Positions 13,501 through 27,800 of a DNA stretch of 64,000 nt are shown piece after piece. Source of the stretch: Lepidurus packardi. Taxonomy: Eukaryota > Arthropoda > Branchiopoda > Notostraca > Triopsidae. The stretch spans positions 5,378,375 to 5,442,374 of the forward strand of contig JAKZAN010000002.1 of assembly GCA_023053545.1 (NCBI GenBank), in the 5' to 3' direction. Both the position numbers and the translations under genes were made by a program. The notes under the pieces were generated by a model. The model was given only the letters and a program-made list of their open reading frames with translations. It searched no databases and had not been told where the DNA came from. The first letter of the stretch is position 1; each line of letters opens with the position of its first letter.

Positions 13501-15784
13501 CCATTGTTGTTTTATTTTGAAAAGATTTCCAATAGTGAACACAAGGTGGCTGATTCCCATGCAGCCGCCTTACATGGTACGGGGATTGCCATTTAGCATG
13601 CGTGTTGCGTGCATGGGAATTCCCTGAATACAACTGTTTTACAGTTATGCTCATGTCATGTGCGCATATAATGCACGTGATTAGGTACAGGCGAGAAAGC
13701 TAAAGAAACCCCTTGGATATCTCCAAGAGCTTTTGGCTTAGATATTTAAAAAAAAAAAAAAGAAAAAAAAAATCTCCAAAGCTTTGGTATTTACTGAAGG
13801 ACTGCGGCCAGGTGTGTGCGAAACTTGTCGACGTACTCCTAAAAGCTGTTTTTTTAATTCTATTTTTTAATTTTTATTTTTTTAAAAGGATTTTTTTTTT
13901 TGTTTTTTTTTTTTTTTTTTTTATGTATTGGCGCGGTTGACCTGGTCAAGAATGCGAACAGCCAAACATATGCGAGACAAGGGAATGTGTACTGGATGGA
14001 GGATGACTTTTTGGGGAAAAGAAAAAGGGGTTGGTATGGCTTGCATTTCCAAAGGAATTAACATTCCAGACCGCAAACGACTAAGGGGCCAGGGAACCAG
14101 CAAGGCAGCCATACGCATACCAGCAGCCAGGAACCAGCAAGCAAGTCCGGCGTGAGCTGCTTAACATGCTTAACATCATCCATGTCAAAAGGGAAGACAA
14201 AACCTGCGACGAAACACGGGAGCAAAAGCTTCTTCTCTCCCACCTGTGCTCAAGCTCTACACGCTATGTCGATACTTAGCATACCGATACAAAAACCCAC
14301 CCAACACTCTTTAAAAAAAAAAAAAATCGGATACCTGTTTACTTTTCATGTCACTTAGGAATGGTAAAAGTAAAGTAAAATCGTATCGTACCAATTTAGA
14401 AAGACAACTAGAGGGCTCTTTTACTTAATTAATTTACTTAATTTACTAAAAAAGTAAAAATCAGCTATAATGCCACGTATAATGTACGTTTAATGCCAAT
14501 ACATTGAATGTACACTGCAACAAAGTTTAATTTGCAATTTGGAGGTAATTCACTATGGAAGTTCACAAAATTATAACTGTAATTTTCGTAAACGGTGTTA
14601 GACTATTTGTAACATTACAGGGACTTTTGACAGGGTGTACTGAAACGGTACCAGTAGGGTCCATAGAAAGGTACTCGTCCAATCAGAATGCGACTTGGAC
14701 CCTGCCCGTTACCATTTAATTGTTGACAACAATGAAATCCTTTTTTGGCTTAACTCGCCTACTTTGATTGGACGGGCATCTTCCTCTTGTATACTACTGA
14801 ACATTCTAAATCTCAACATTACAAATACTACAAAAATTAAAATCTATATGAAATAAAATTAGACACATCTCTAAATTATAAATAGGCTAAATAGTGCAAA
14901 TAGTGAAAATAAATAATGCAATTTCCTAATGGCACTAAGTAATTCCGTATATTTCTTGTAAAACGACTGACACCTTTCTTTTTCTCAACTTTCACTAGGA
15001 AAACCCCGAACCATTTCTGATTCCCCCTTTTTAATACTGTTTTGGTTTAAGTAAATACTAGTTAATGGAGTTTTTAATAGTGTGAAGCTTTAAAAAGGGA
15101 CTCGATTGTGTTTCAAAAATAAAAAGAACCAAATTCAGCCGCTGTAGATTTTGTCGACGTAAAACACAGACAATTTTAAGTGTACACTAAAAAAAGACTC
15201 TCTCAGTCATAAAAATTAAGGCATATTATGTCGGTTTCCGGAGATCCGGAGGTCCTGGAGGTGCGGAGCCTCCCCAAGAGACCCGTGAGCTGTTAAGGGA
15301 CCACACCGCAACGGAAAGTTTGAGGGAGGGCGCACGGCGATGGCGCAACGAAACGAAATGGAACAATGAAAAAAAAGGGAAAAATCCACGTGATTCATTC
15401 AAAGGCTCATGTGTAACTCCTCATACACAGTCTACACAGCCATTCTGTTTATAGGAAAAGAAAAACCCTCCCAAGTGGCTATTACTATTATCGTTTATCG
15501 TGAGCCGGAACCGTTACTTGTGGCCCACCTGCGTGCCCAAAAGGAAGGAAGGAAGCTATACTTACGCAACCCCTTCTCCCCTTTAAAAACAAAAGCCTTA
15601 CTGTGTCTTCTTCTTTTTCCGTTTTGGCTTTTTACAAAATCTTTGCGTTTTTCTTCCTTATTTTTTTATTAAAAGAATCCGACAGAAGGAAGTCAGTAGC
15701 AAGCTGCTGGATCCGGTTCAAAAATGGTCCTGAAGGGAGCAAAATGGTAACTTTTTCTGTCGGGGGGTAGTTATCCCTCAAGTC

Positions 15785-15818
<34 letters not shown>

Positions 15819-18800
15819 GAGGGAGATTAATGAGTCAGGTAATTTATACATCCTATAGCGTGTCTTGCCTTCATATAGTCTTTTTTTCTGAGTGAAATCC
15901 GTGACATTTGTGTCTGAATTGTCTGGGCACTTTTTTTAACGCCATCCGCCACCCATCTTGCCTAATAAAAATTATCGTTATCCAAGTCTTTTTTTTTTTT
16001 AAACTATTTTCCCCTTTTTTTTAGTAGTGGTTTTACAGTTTACTGCCATTTTCCAAGGTATAGGTTCCACTTGGCAAGAGAGGAATACTAATAAAAAAAA
16101 GTGAGCCACGGTATAATTCTCAAGTTGGTTATCTACATTCTTTCTTTTAGTTTTTATTTATTTTTATTTTTTGAGTTTCCCTCGTTGCGATATGGCCATT
16201 AGAGGTGATTATAGTGCCTATAACTAGCTTTTAATCAGACGTCGGGGTTTTATAAGCGTATGAAACGAAAGTTATGTTTAGGGGAGTAAAAGTGTGGGAG
16301 TTTTTTTTTTTTTTTTTTTTTGGGGGGGGAGTTTCTCTTCCGCAGTATTTGTCACCGTTTTCGGGAAAAGTCGTGGGAGGAAGCACTTTTTTCGAGGATA
16401 GGCTCCGAAACGCCATGCACGTAGTGTCTGTAGAAGTTAGAGACCACTGACAGGTTCAAGTGGGTGATGGCTTGACCCCGGACTGGTCAAGACAAGCATT
16501 TGTCGAAACCACTTCACCTTCCATCCACATCATGAGCCATTTGGCTGGCAATATAACAAGAAAAGTGGGAAGGGAAACTCATTAAAAGACAAGAGCCGAC
16601 TGTTGAACATGAATAATGAACGCTGAATGAAAAGAGACACTCCTCCTCTTCTCTTCTCTCCCATTCCACCCCCTCACGAGAATGAATAATAAAAAAAATA
16701 AATAAAAAAATCCAAGGCAGCTAATATTGGAAAAGCAAAGCTCTAAAAGCCTTCCTAGGGGAAAACTAACGTGTCCTGTGGAAATACAAACAAGGGAGCA
16801 TATCTCTCCTCTTCTTGTGAAACATTCCATACAGCATCCAGGCAAAATTTGCAACCGCGCCCCAGCCACAATTTGAACGCCCTTTTTACCTAGCTAGCAT
16901 GTGTTAATTGGCAGGTAAACACAAGATCTTAAAGGTATCTTACTGGCTTAAAAAGACTTCCGCCAAGCGAACCCACCATTGTCTGGAAGAAAAGCTCCAA
17001 CTTTCAGAGACTTGGAAACTTTCCGAGACCCCAAATTGGTTTAAACAGGCAAATACCAACCCAAATCTCATGTTTAAGATCTTGAAAGGCCGTTGGAGGT
17101 CTGGTCTCCATTATTCTAGGAACTTTCGCGATTTGCGGTTCATGCGTTGCTAGCTCGCCAAACGTTCGCTCCTGTGACGTCACAAGACTGTCATGGCGCC
17201 GGCATTACGACGCTTAACTTTACCAATGCTTTGCTGTTTTCTTCTCATGTTTACAACAGGAAACAGAAAAATGGTCGTGGTACAACAGATGTTGACACGT
17301 CTGTGATGTCAGCAAGCTTCGTGAGCCTATTTTGCGTGATATTGGCTTCCTTTACTAGCTTAACTAGAACTGCGCACGCTGACTGAGCGAACCTTTTCCC
17401 TTGAAAGTGGATGTTTTCCTTCTGTTTTGTCTTGGACGAAATTGTTGTTTGAAGGATATTGCGCTTTAAGTTACGTACTGGGCCACACTAAGAAGGCATA
17501 GAAAAAGAAGGTTAGGAAGAATAAGGGAATAGGGCTTACCCGACTTAACGGAGGCATGAATATGTGCCCGAGATTCATAGTAAACCCAATCAAAGCCGGC
17601 TTCGACAGCCAATCGGGCGAGCATTCCATATTTGGAGCGATCTCGATCCGACGTTGTGATATCCACGCCTCGGCCTTCGTAATGAAGAGAATTGGCAGCA
17701 TGAAGTCCTTCTTCGTCCCAGCCTTCGGTGACACGCAGTTTGACACCGGGCCACTGATTCATCACAGAGATGGCCAACGTATTCAGCTTTTCTTTGCATC
17801 GCTGAAAAACAAATTGAAAATAACATGAATAATAATCCTAGAAATTATCCAACTGATTTCCCTTTCCCTACGTTCCCAAGTTTCCGTTTCACAATTCCCT
17901 CCCCTAAAAAAACGAACAGAAAACCATTCAAATTATGACGAATACATGGGGATGGGCGTTGGGGAGTTACGTGAGAAGAATGACTCGTCTCTAATGTCAA
18001 TTTGCATGATATTGGGACACGACTGTCACAGCGTGGTATGTCTTGTGTCGTGTCCATACCGATGCTTAAGCCTTTGTCATAATTTAGAGAGAGAAAAAGA
18101 AGGAAAAATTAGGAAGAGGCACCAAAAGTGGACAAAAAAGAAGGGCTATTGTTAGGTGCAACAGCCGGAACAAGTCACAGAGGCGACAGCAGTTCCCACA
18201 TCCAATTAGCTTTCCATTGACTGTGTCTGCCTTGATCCGACATTCGATACCATGTTGGCCACGTTGATCTGCTCCGCCCAATTGGAGAATCCCAAAATTA
18301 AAATTACGCCGATTTGACTTTTCGATAGATATATTGTTACCTCTCCCTCTCCCTCCAAAGAATATACCATAAAATAAAATAATAATAAAAAAAAGGAAAC
18401 CATATACCTGGGCATACCTAAAGCCACCACCACCACCTTTTTCACTTGCTTGTCGCGATGCATTAAACGCATTACTGCACCTGGGATTCCTTATCGCTCT
18501 TGACTTTGCTTAATGCCTACACTTCATTGGGAAATTTTATGAATGGGCATTTATGAATGTTCTTTGACAGCATTTGAATGGAAAAGAGGTCCTACCTTTC
18601 TTCTTCATTTCAGATCCAATTTTTCTCTTGAACAAACTTGTACAAGCCCCAACTATGCGTGTCTCTGCGAATGTGGGAGAGTGTTATGCGTAAATATATA
18701 TAAAAAAAAAAAGTTTCCAATGAAGCAAAATAAAAAGTTTGCTTCAACGAGACACAGGTGGAAATCGAATCGTGTCATCAGCAGCATGTGAGCGTGTGAA

Positions 18801-21800
18801 TGGTGTATGCTCAACTTTTCCAAATTGTCTTTTTTTCTTTTCTTTAAACTTTTTTTACTTTTCGGGGGGAGTTGAACCAGAATGTCCAAGAATTCGTGGG
18901 AGGCTTTTAACATGCCCTTGCTGCACTAACAGATCTCTTGTCTTGTCTTTTGGTGGGGTTCCTCTCTCGTCTCAAGTCCCAAGAAGCTACAGATTGTCTC
19001 TCTTTGGTTGCTTTCCTTTTCGGCACCAGCAACACATGGAACGTGCATTAGCCAAGACAAATTCACCTTCCTCCAAAAGACTTCTTCGCTCCTAAGGAGG
19101 GAACCAGTTCGGGCGATTGGTATATAGGATACGATGGGGAAAAAAAAAAAAAAAAGTTCCCATCGCATTTCAGATGCCTTTCAAAGTTATTAACCCTTAT
19201 CCTGGACAAATTCTCTCCTTCCAAGTAGCAAAAGCATGCATCAATCAATAGTTTATACCACTGTTAGATACAAACGAAAGCCCTCTTTTTGCCTTGCCTC
19301 CCAAAAATGCTTCAAAAAGGGATCGGTTAAGCTTGTCTGAAACTCCCGAGAGGAATTTTTTTCGGGAAGAAAAAGGCTCCAAGTTGGGTAAAAGAAAAAA
19401 AATTAGGCAGTTGTAAAGGAGACAAGAACCATTTCGTTACTGCCACTTGACAAGCATTTAGCGGCTCTGTTCTGTCCCAGCACAGATCCCATTACTTTGG
19501 CGCTGACGCAGAAGATCATCTAACCTTTTCTTCTGTGGCAAGGGCGAAAAAAAAAGAAAAGAAAAAACTCTCCCCTCCCTCTTCAATTAATTTGCTTTCG
19601 TGTTCCTCAAAAGGAAGATAAATACCCAACTGTTACATATGAATACCTGCATTTTCTCACTGTCTTGTCTCGAGCAGACCGTGTGAATCGTAGTACGCCA
19701 GAGCAGAAATTTCTGCCTGCCAAACTTACAGTTATATAAGTTACACCCCCCTACTTGTATCCTCTTTAATAAAATAAAATAAAAATGGCCTCTGCGAAAC
19801 CGAAACATCAGACATCGTTGACTGTTGGACTGTATTGGAATGTTCAGGTTTTTCCAACATTTTAATTTCCAGGCATTTCTGCGGGGATTCCCAAGTTAAG
19901 TTCATTTTCTTCGTGAAGAAATTTTTGGTATATTTTCTCAATTAGCTCTGTCTGGAATTGGCCAGTTTCAGGGAATGTCTGTTAACCCCCCGAGAAACCG
20001 TTGAAGTTTGAAGTTGAAGAGACTTCGAACAATGAAAGGATAAGCAAGCAACAAGGCATTCTAAGACAAGGATGCTTATTAAGGAGACACTATAACTTGT
20101 CATTTACGCATTCTGTGCCATGCAAGCAATGAAACGGCGTTTTTCACAAGTTTCTTCGAGGGTGTTATCTTTTCCTTTCCTCCCCCTCTAACTTCTCCTG
20201 CATCATATCATGAGCTGGCAGAATTTAACGAGACTCAGCAAGTTTCTAAAGTTTTTTCTCTCTCTTTTTTAGACCTTCACAAACTTAAAAACACCCTAAA
20301 AAGAGACACAGGTACTGCAGTCGAAAAGAAAAACTCAACAAGGACCATTTGCTCGCAAAGTTTTGGAAGCGCCACTCCAAACAGTGAACAAGCTAATTGC
20401 AATTCTATTCAAAGCTTCCACTCCAACAAATTGGCCTTTCTCTAGTTTCAGTTTCATTTTCAGTTTCAAAACACAAAACTTAGCCAGCCTAATCCCAGCT
20501 TCGAAGACTCTTCCCAAGAGGCTAGAAACCACGCCCACGCTTCCCTACTCGCGCCTTTCCCCACCCCAGTCTACAAAAACTAAAAGGGGATAACGATCAT
20601 TTTAACTGGTATAAAAGTGCGAACCCTTTGGGGGCTACTAGGGTCTATTCTTTTTGTATGTTTCCGTTTCTCATTCAGAGAAAAAATTACTATTTTCTCT
20701 CCCTAAAGAGTCAAAGACGTTGGGATGTGACTCGCGGCGGAACTTTGAACTAACCGCAAACACACGCAAGGTTTTCATTGAAAATTGGCCTCCTTGCCCC
20801 ACACCCAAAACTGTGGGACACCTTTTAGAGTACCGGTCTAACCCCGTTTAAACATGCACCGAGGACAATAAGTGAACATCGCAGTTTAAAAGAGAAGCTA
20901 ACTCGCGAAGAAAAGGTCCAAAATTGTATGGACACAAGAGGCGAAAAGCATTTGTTGGGACGACTTCCCCATTTCCATTGCATTGGGTGGGCCTGTCAAA
21001 GCCACCAAACACCGCGCACCTTTTCAAGACAGAAAAAAGGACGCTGGTGAAGCCAGCTAACAGACCCTTTTGGAAATCTTTCACCTTTAACCATTAACCA
21101 TCACATCCACATCTGAAAACCCCTCCGAAAACCACTAGCGCTTCGTTTGTTGTGACATTATCCTGTCGCTCAAGCCATTTACAAACCTGAAAACCCCAAA
21201 CCTCCCAGCTCTTTGGGGAAGTTGCTCAGCTGCTGCCAACTTTGGTTCCTGTATATTACTGTACACTCATTAGAGCTCCCCAGCGCAAATGATCTCCCTT
21301 TTTTAGAGCATTGCCGAGAATCAAAATGAAGCCGCTGATCTCTTTAAAAGGGTCCAAGCAGAGAATAACAAGCTGAAGATTCCCCAGGATCCCCAGGTGT
21401 TGGCGATTTTTAACTTTCCAGGTAGTTTCATTTTCTTTTTAATTTTTCTTGGAAGAATTAGTTTTAACCTACAAATCTTCATCATTTGCGTATCTTTCTT
21501 TTTATTCCTCACCCTCTGCGCAGAAGTTAAAGCTTTTTTAAAGAGTACAGAACAGAAATCAGCCAGCTCTGAACCATCAATACTTCCCAGAAATTACTAT
21601 ATATATTCATTCCTATAGTCATTACTATATATATTACTATATTTATAAGTAATCACTATATATATTCTATAGATGTATTCTCTCTCTATATATACTATAT
21701 ATATATATTCTCTTGCTGTTGCTCTTTTCATTCCTGTAGAGCATCTGGCTTCATCCCAGCCTCGGTTTTCCTCCGCTTAATTAGTATGCATAAGCATGTG

Positions 21801-24800
21801 GAAGGTATATAAGACAAGGAGAGGAGCCTGTGAAGGAAAAACCTTAAAGAACCAGAAAAAAAAGGAAAGATGGATATAAAAACCAGCGAAATTCCAGTCA
21901 AGGTAAAGCCATGCTTGCAAGTTGCATGTTGTGTGCAGCTCAGCACCCTGGAAACAAAAAGACCTGTAGCAAAAGGGGATCTTTCTTGGGTGCCCAGGTG
22001 AGAGAGGAGAAGAAGGGAGAAGAAGAGGCTAGAAGAGGAGGAGAGAAGGTAACAGGGGGCTCCGGGTCTGCAAAAGTCCCAGCCAAAAAGCAGCGGGACT
22101 CAAGGTGAGACAGCCGCAGGGCGTGGTAATCTAGCTTTTTTTCAAATTCCTGCCATGTTGCTATGGGAAGCAGAAGAAAAATTAGACAAATTCTTTAGGG
22201 AGTTTTCGGGTAAAACTCTCCTACCCTGCACCCAAACCTCCTTAGTCTGTACTGCATGTATTAGTAAAATCCCGTCCAAAATACAAGTTCTATCGACGTT
22301 TTCCGTAAGGTCAGGCCTGCTTGCAAAATGGCGGCCAGGCGCAATAATGAATAGTGAGCCGTTACCGACACGAGGGCGGCAAGGCGCGTTCCTGGGCGCT
22401 GTAGGGAAAACATCCCTTCCAAGTGTCAGAAAACTGAAGGAAGTTCACTTGATTCGGCGTTTACGTGCTGTTTTATGCACTATAAGCGAATCCAACTTTC
22501 GTGTACTTCTTCGTCGTTTTCTCCATTCGTGTTCTGCTTTTGCTCTTGATGAGGAGGATGAAGAGAAGGGAGAGAGCGCATCTTTTGGAGCTGAAAAGGT
22601 AGCTGTAGCTCACAGGAGAGTTGTCGGGACCGAAAAGTTGGTATCAGCACCTCATTGCCCCCCCTCTTTTACCTCCTCATTATGGGCAGGTATCTTTTTC
22701 CCCACAATTTTGTTGGAAGACAGACCTTTTCCAAGTTTGCAAACTGCCCTACAAATCACAGTCAATGATGGGGTTGGTAAAAGGTAAAAGATGCAGGACT
22801 AAAAGGAGGCACAGGGTGCTCCCCTCCCCCCCCCTTGACTCCAGGGTGCTCTCTTCCTCTCTTTCATGGTCTCCAGCCCCCAACAACAGTTAAAACTGCC
22901 AAAAAAGCCTGCAGCTCTTGAACATTTTCTTATTTTTTTTCTAACCAAGTTGCTCAGATATCAAATGGCGGAAGTCTTGTTAAGTTAGCCACCGTCATTT
23001 TCGATTCCCCTAAACCGGACCTGATGTGCCTCACAAGTGTAGTTCAGTGTTGGCGCAACTGCCTCCGTGCCAATTCCCAAATTCACTGTTGGCACGCAAA
23101 CGGAAACATTGCTGGCATTCCCCAACAAAGAATCTTCTCTACCCTACACTTTGCGTTTTTTCCGCCAAGACTTGAAATCGCTTGTAAAAGGAGCATCTGC
23201 TTACAAACATAGCTGATTAGTTATGGGTCGTTGTGTCCCTCAGCATATGTCCCAAGCCGAACACAATTCGATTCTGTACCCAGCTCCAAATATTTCTACC
23301 CCTCCGGAAACCTGGTTAAAAAGGTATTACCTTGTTCAAACGTTTCTATAGCTTAAAAGAGTATTGTCCCAAACTCAATTGACAAGGAAGAAGGATACTT
23401 CCTTGCCAGCCATAACGAAACCAAATTAGCCCATGTCAAGGGAGCCGTATGCCTTTAACATAAGCTTTTAGTACGCTTGAGTGAACCCAAGTGTCTTCCA
23501 GCAGGCCATCGATATGATCCCCGCTTTCCAACAAGACTCGCAATTGGAATTTTCCAGAAATTTTAACGATTTTTGCTGTTCTTTTCAGTGTTTTCAAAAG
23601 GGAAACGGAGGTTAAACATATTTAGTATGATTCTAGTTTTAGTTCTAGTTTAACTAGTTTAATTTCTAGTTTAATTTGTAGCAAATGTTCGACACAGAAA
23701 TACTAGTTTAAACTAGAAAACACTTTTGAAAATAGAAACTTGGGAAATATGGACAAAGTGGGAAATATGGGAGAAAATGACAGTTGAAGAATCAAAGTCA
23801 ATTCGAGTTCCAAATTGAGCGAAAAGTAAAGTTTTGCAACAGGAACTAAACACTCGAGTGTTAACTTAAGTAGCTCACTATTGAAATACTAGTTTAAACG
23901 TGAAACATTTGAAAAATTTGAACCATTTGAAAATATAAACTTAAGAAAAGGCAACATTTGAAAAATTTTAGGAATTAAAGTTATTAAGAATTTAACACTC
24001 GAGTGTTAAGTTAAGTAGCTCACTACTGAAATACTAGTTTAAACGTGAAACATTTGACAAATTTGAACCATTTGAAAATATAAACTTAAGAAAAGGCAAC
24101 ATTTGAAAAATTTTAAGAATGAAAGTTATTAAGAATTTAAGAATTAAAGAATTTAACACTCGAGTGTTAAGTTAAGTAGCTCACTACTGTAATACTAGTT
24201 TAAACGTGAAACATTTGAAAAATTTGAACCATTTGAAAATATAAACTTAAGGAAAGGCAACATTTGAAGAATTTAAGAATTAAAACCGTTTGGAGTACGA
24301 AAGTGGCTGGAACACTAAAGTGTGCAACGGAAAATAGCTCATTTAAGTGTTAATTTAAGCTGTTTATACGAAGAAAGGTAGTCGCTGGGTTTGAATAAAA
24401 GTAATGCAGAAATGGGATTGGTTGGAGTCAACTCGCGGTTTGTGCCTGCCTTGCTGGTTCACGGGGGCGCCAACGTGCTAATGAGGTACTCTCCCTCATT
24501 ACTGTAGTTTCCAGTTCTTAAAATCCTCGGTTCTCACGCAACTTTTTATCTCTTGGATGAGTTCTATCTTCCTTTCTTCCTATACCTTGCATCCAACCGA
24601 GTAGAATTGAAAAACAGTTGTTTTTTTCAAATTTGCCGCGTTCTTAGCCTTTGGTAAATACACCGCAAGGGCTGTAATGCTATTACTTCAAACGTGTCAT
24701 TACTTGACACTCGAGCGAATAAGAAGCTGCGAGAAGGGGGGAAAACACCTCCGTTATTACCTGTCAGTTATGGTTTACATTACAAGACACAAAAAAGGCT

Positions 24801-27800
24801 TAGTCTGAGCATCTTTCGAAGGTAAAATGAAAAAAAATTTAAAAAAAATTAATAGAACTCCATCAGCCAAAAAGAGAATGGAAAATTTTGGCGACGAAAA
24901 GCCCACTTTCGCTCTGCCTTTAGCGATCTTAGCTAACAGCTAACACTCCCAGTATCTCGTTAAAAAAAAAGCAAAAAAAAATTACAAAATGGAAGTACCC
25001 GCAACGAAAGGGGTTATGTTCCTGCAGGCCGTAATGAAAAAAAAGGCTCGGCGAAGCAATGTGGTGAATGATTCCGTTAACGTTAGTTGGACAAACTAAT
25101 TTTTTTTTTTTTTTTTTTTAAAGACGAAACTTGCAGAAATAATTTGAGAATTGCTGCACAATTTGCGAGTTTGCTATACTTCCACAAGAAATAGCGTAGC
25201 TTGGCGCATTAAGCAAAGCAAGGAGGCAAATAAGAGAGCGGTTAAATGAATTATTACGCTTGTTGGTTGCGCTCCTGATGAGAAATTACGACTTTTCGCG
25301 GCCATTTGCTCTCCCGTTCTGGGAGAGACCCGAGATGCAATTGAAGAGACCACACTTTCGGCAAATTAGCGCCTCGCCTTTCTTCAATTACACTTTTCGA
25401 ACCCTTTTTCTATTACGTTTCCAGACATTTCTTAACATCCGAAACAGTGCATACCACTGCATACCAATCTGCTGCTTACGGAATCCATTTTTTTTCGAGG
25501 ACAAACGAAAGTTTGGCTCCTGTCAAGACCACATTACGTTATTTCTTTGAAAAACTTCCCTGGGACCGCATTTCAATACCCACTTGAGTCAATTTGCCTT
25601 TCTGCTTCATGCACGCGAACCTCAGATCCAACAATTTGAGGCCATGATTAATGTGTTTGATGATGAGGCGAGGTTCTATACCAACCATTGCAACACGAAA
25701 CCCCCAACAACAAAAACCAAATCCCCAAAAAGGACTGGCAGAAGATGATGAAGAAGAACAAAAACGGAATAACTAAGTGACACTCAAGAGGCTCCTGTAT
25801 GAGTGCTAGGTTCCCATTGCGAATCCAAACGCTATTTTGCATAAAAAAGTTGGTCAATTTCTCAAGTTTTTACGACCCCTCCGAGTCCCTGTCTCACCAA
25901 GTAGAAATCGATGTAAAATCGCAAGGGTTCCCCAACTCGTACTCGCGATAGCGATCAACTTTGGCTCTGCCCGCTCTGGCCCTGTAGAAATAACCAAACA
26001 ACTTGCCATCTCCCGTAGATGCCAATTTTTTCAGCAAAATACCGAACCACATTGTGCTTTTAAGTTTTTAGGGTCGCCCCTCAACAATCTAGAATTAAAA
26101 GGTCTTAAAAAGTCCCAAACCCGGGCTCTGTCATCCTAGCTTTCAATACCAGCGACTATGTCAACAATGAAAACCGAAAACCACTGAGTACAGGGAAATG
26201 AAAATCAGAAACTACGTCAATAATGAAAACCGAAACCGTTTGGTACAGGGAAAGTTCGGTCCATGCTGCGCGTCGGACTACTGCGCAGTGTTCCATCAAG
26301 TTAAGGTGTGTTTACACTGCGCTCATTCTGTGAATATGAGCTGTGGTTGGTGTATGTTCAATCTGGCTTTGTGGCTTCAATTACTTTCGTATAGACATTC
26401 CACCCCCTTTTCCCTAGCTAGTCTAACTTTTGCGTGTGTTTTTGCACCCAACCTAGGCTCTTTTCAACCTACGTTCACTATATGGCTTCCGTATTTTCTA
26501 ACTTTTCCCCGGCGAAAGTTACCCGGACGACGGTGCAAAATTGTCCGGATTAAAAGAAGATAACTAATTTTGGCTCATCTTGCCGCTCGTAGGTGTTGAG
26601 CATGTAAAGGCATGCCTGCATTTCATGTCAAACATGAGGACATGACACACGCATGCACCCGTTATAAAATCCTTATCGTTTTCTTTTTACTTCTTCTGGG
26701 GTCTTCGACAGCTTAACTATACCCAAAAACGTAGTCTCTTGGTGCTTGGAACAAAAACAAATAACAAAACCTTTACACACAGACCATAAACGGCGCGTCA
26801 CAAACATATATGGACAAGAGAACCTTACTATGTTGGTAATGCTCCATTGTAATAACCTGGTTATACGCATCCATCATTAGCCCGCCGTTGGTTCCCCCCC
26901 CCCCCCCCCTCTTCTTCGGAAGTCACAATGTGATGGCAGGGGCGTGTGTATGGCTTACACGCTCTATTAGATGCATGTATAAATCCTCCAAGGTACACAG
27001 AGTTATGGACAATGGAATGCGTGGAATGACAAATGGTTTGGGGAAAAGCTCCCCCCCCCCCTTTAACTGTTTTAACCTGCTACGACACCTTTCTCGGTTG
27101 TCCCTCTTCTTCCCCTTTTTGTCTTCTAGTTGTCGCTGTCCATGTCTTGTCCGTGTCGTGTCGTTTTTGGGAAGTCCGTGCTAAATACGGATAGGCCTTT
27201 TTGCGCAGCTACAAAACGGGCCCGGAAAAATGGTTTACAACAATGAAAGAGAGTCTTGGGAGAATGTTGGCCAAACGTGTAAAAGTCGTAACACGGCAGG
27301 ACATCCATTGCGGCCAGGCGAGGTAAAGGATGGTAAGGTGGAGGAGGAGGCCCTTTTCTCTCTACTTCCAATGCCAAGAAAATTGACGGGACCACTGAAC
27401 CTCCATGTTAACGGAGGCCCCGAATGGCCAAAGGAGGGAAAAAATAACAACTATTACAATGCTAAGGGGGGCCGATAGCAGCGGAACTACGGCTCCTCTT
27501 TTTTTTTTCTTCCTCCAAAAGCCAACTTTCCTTTCTCAACACCTTCCATCGCTAGCGCCTTCTCATTGGCCAAGTCCTCCAACGCACAAAGAATTTTCCA
27601 TAACAATAATCCATTCCAACACGCCGCCCCTTTTCTTTATGTGGACCTGCTTTGTCATTCAAAAACATTCGCAAAACTCGAGTCACCAACCCGAAACGAA
27701 TCTTTCGTTCATCTTAAAACATGACACCCAAACATCTTTGGCCGTTTAAGCAACGCACTTGCGTCTCGGAAAAGCATTTGAAAATGTTTCGAACGTTTTC

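Larger units (their letters stand above)
7573..17539 (-). other. hh: hedgehog intron 2 (9,967 bp)
   Basis: I see no supported gene in this intron. It holds a run of 28 C (9069-9096), a degenerate tandem array (about 9590-10260), a GTTAGAGAAG-type array (11158-11457), CT-rich and CATGCC/CACGCC microsatellites (11900-12250), poly-T at about 13890-13922, a run of 32 A (15786-15817) and poly-T/poly-G at 16302-16329. Open frames of up to 149 codons cross low-complexity sequence and are not credible. Any enhancer here cannot be read by eye. Confidence 0.8.

Noticed and set aside
15786..15817. A 32-A tract as the tail of a retroposed gene
   Set aside because: Upstream sequence shows no coding remnant and no target-site duplication was found by eye.
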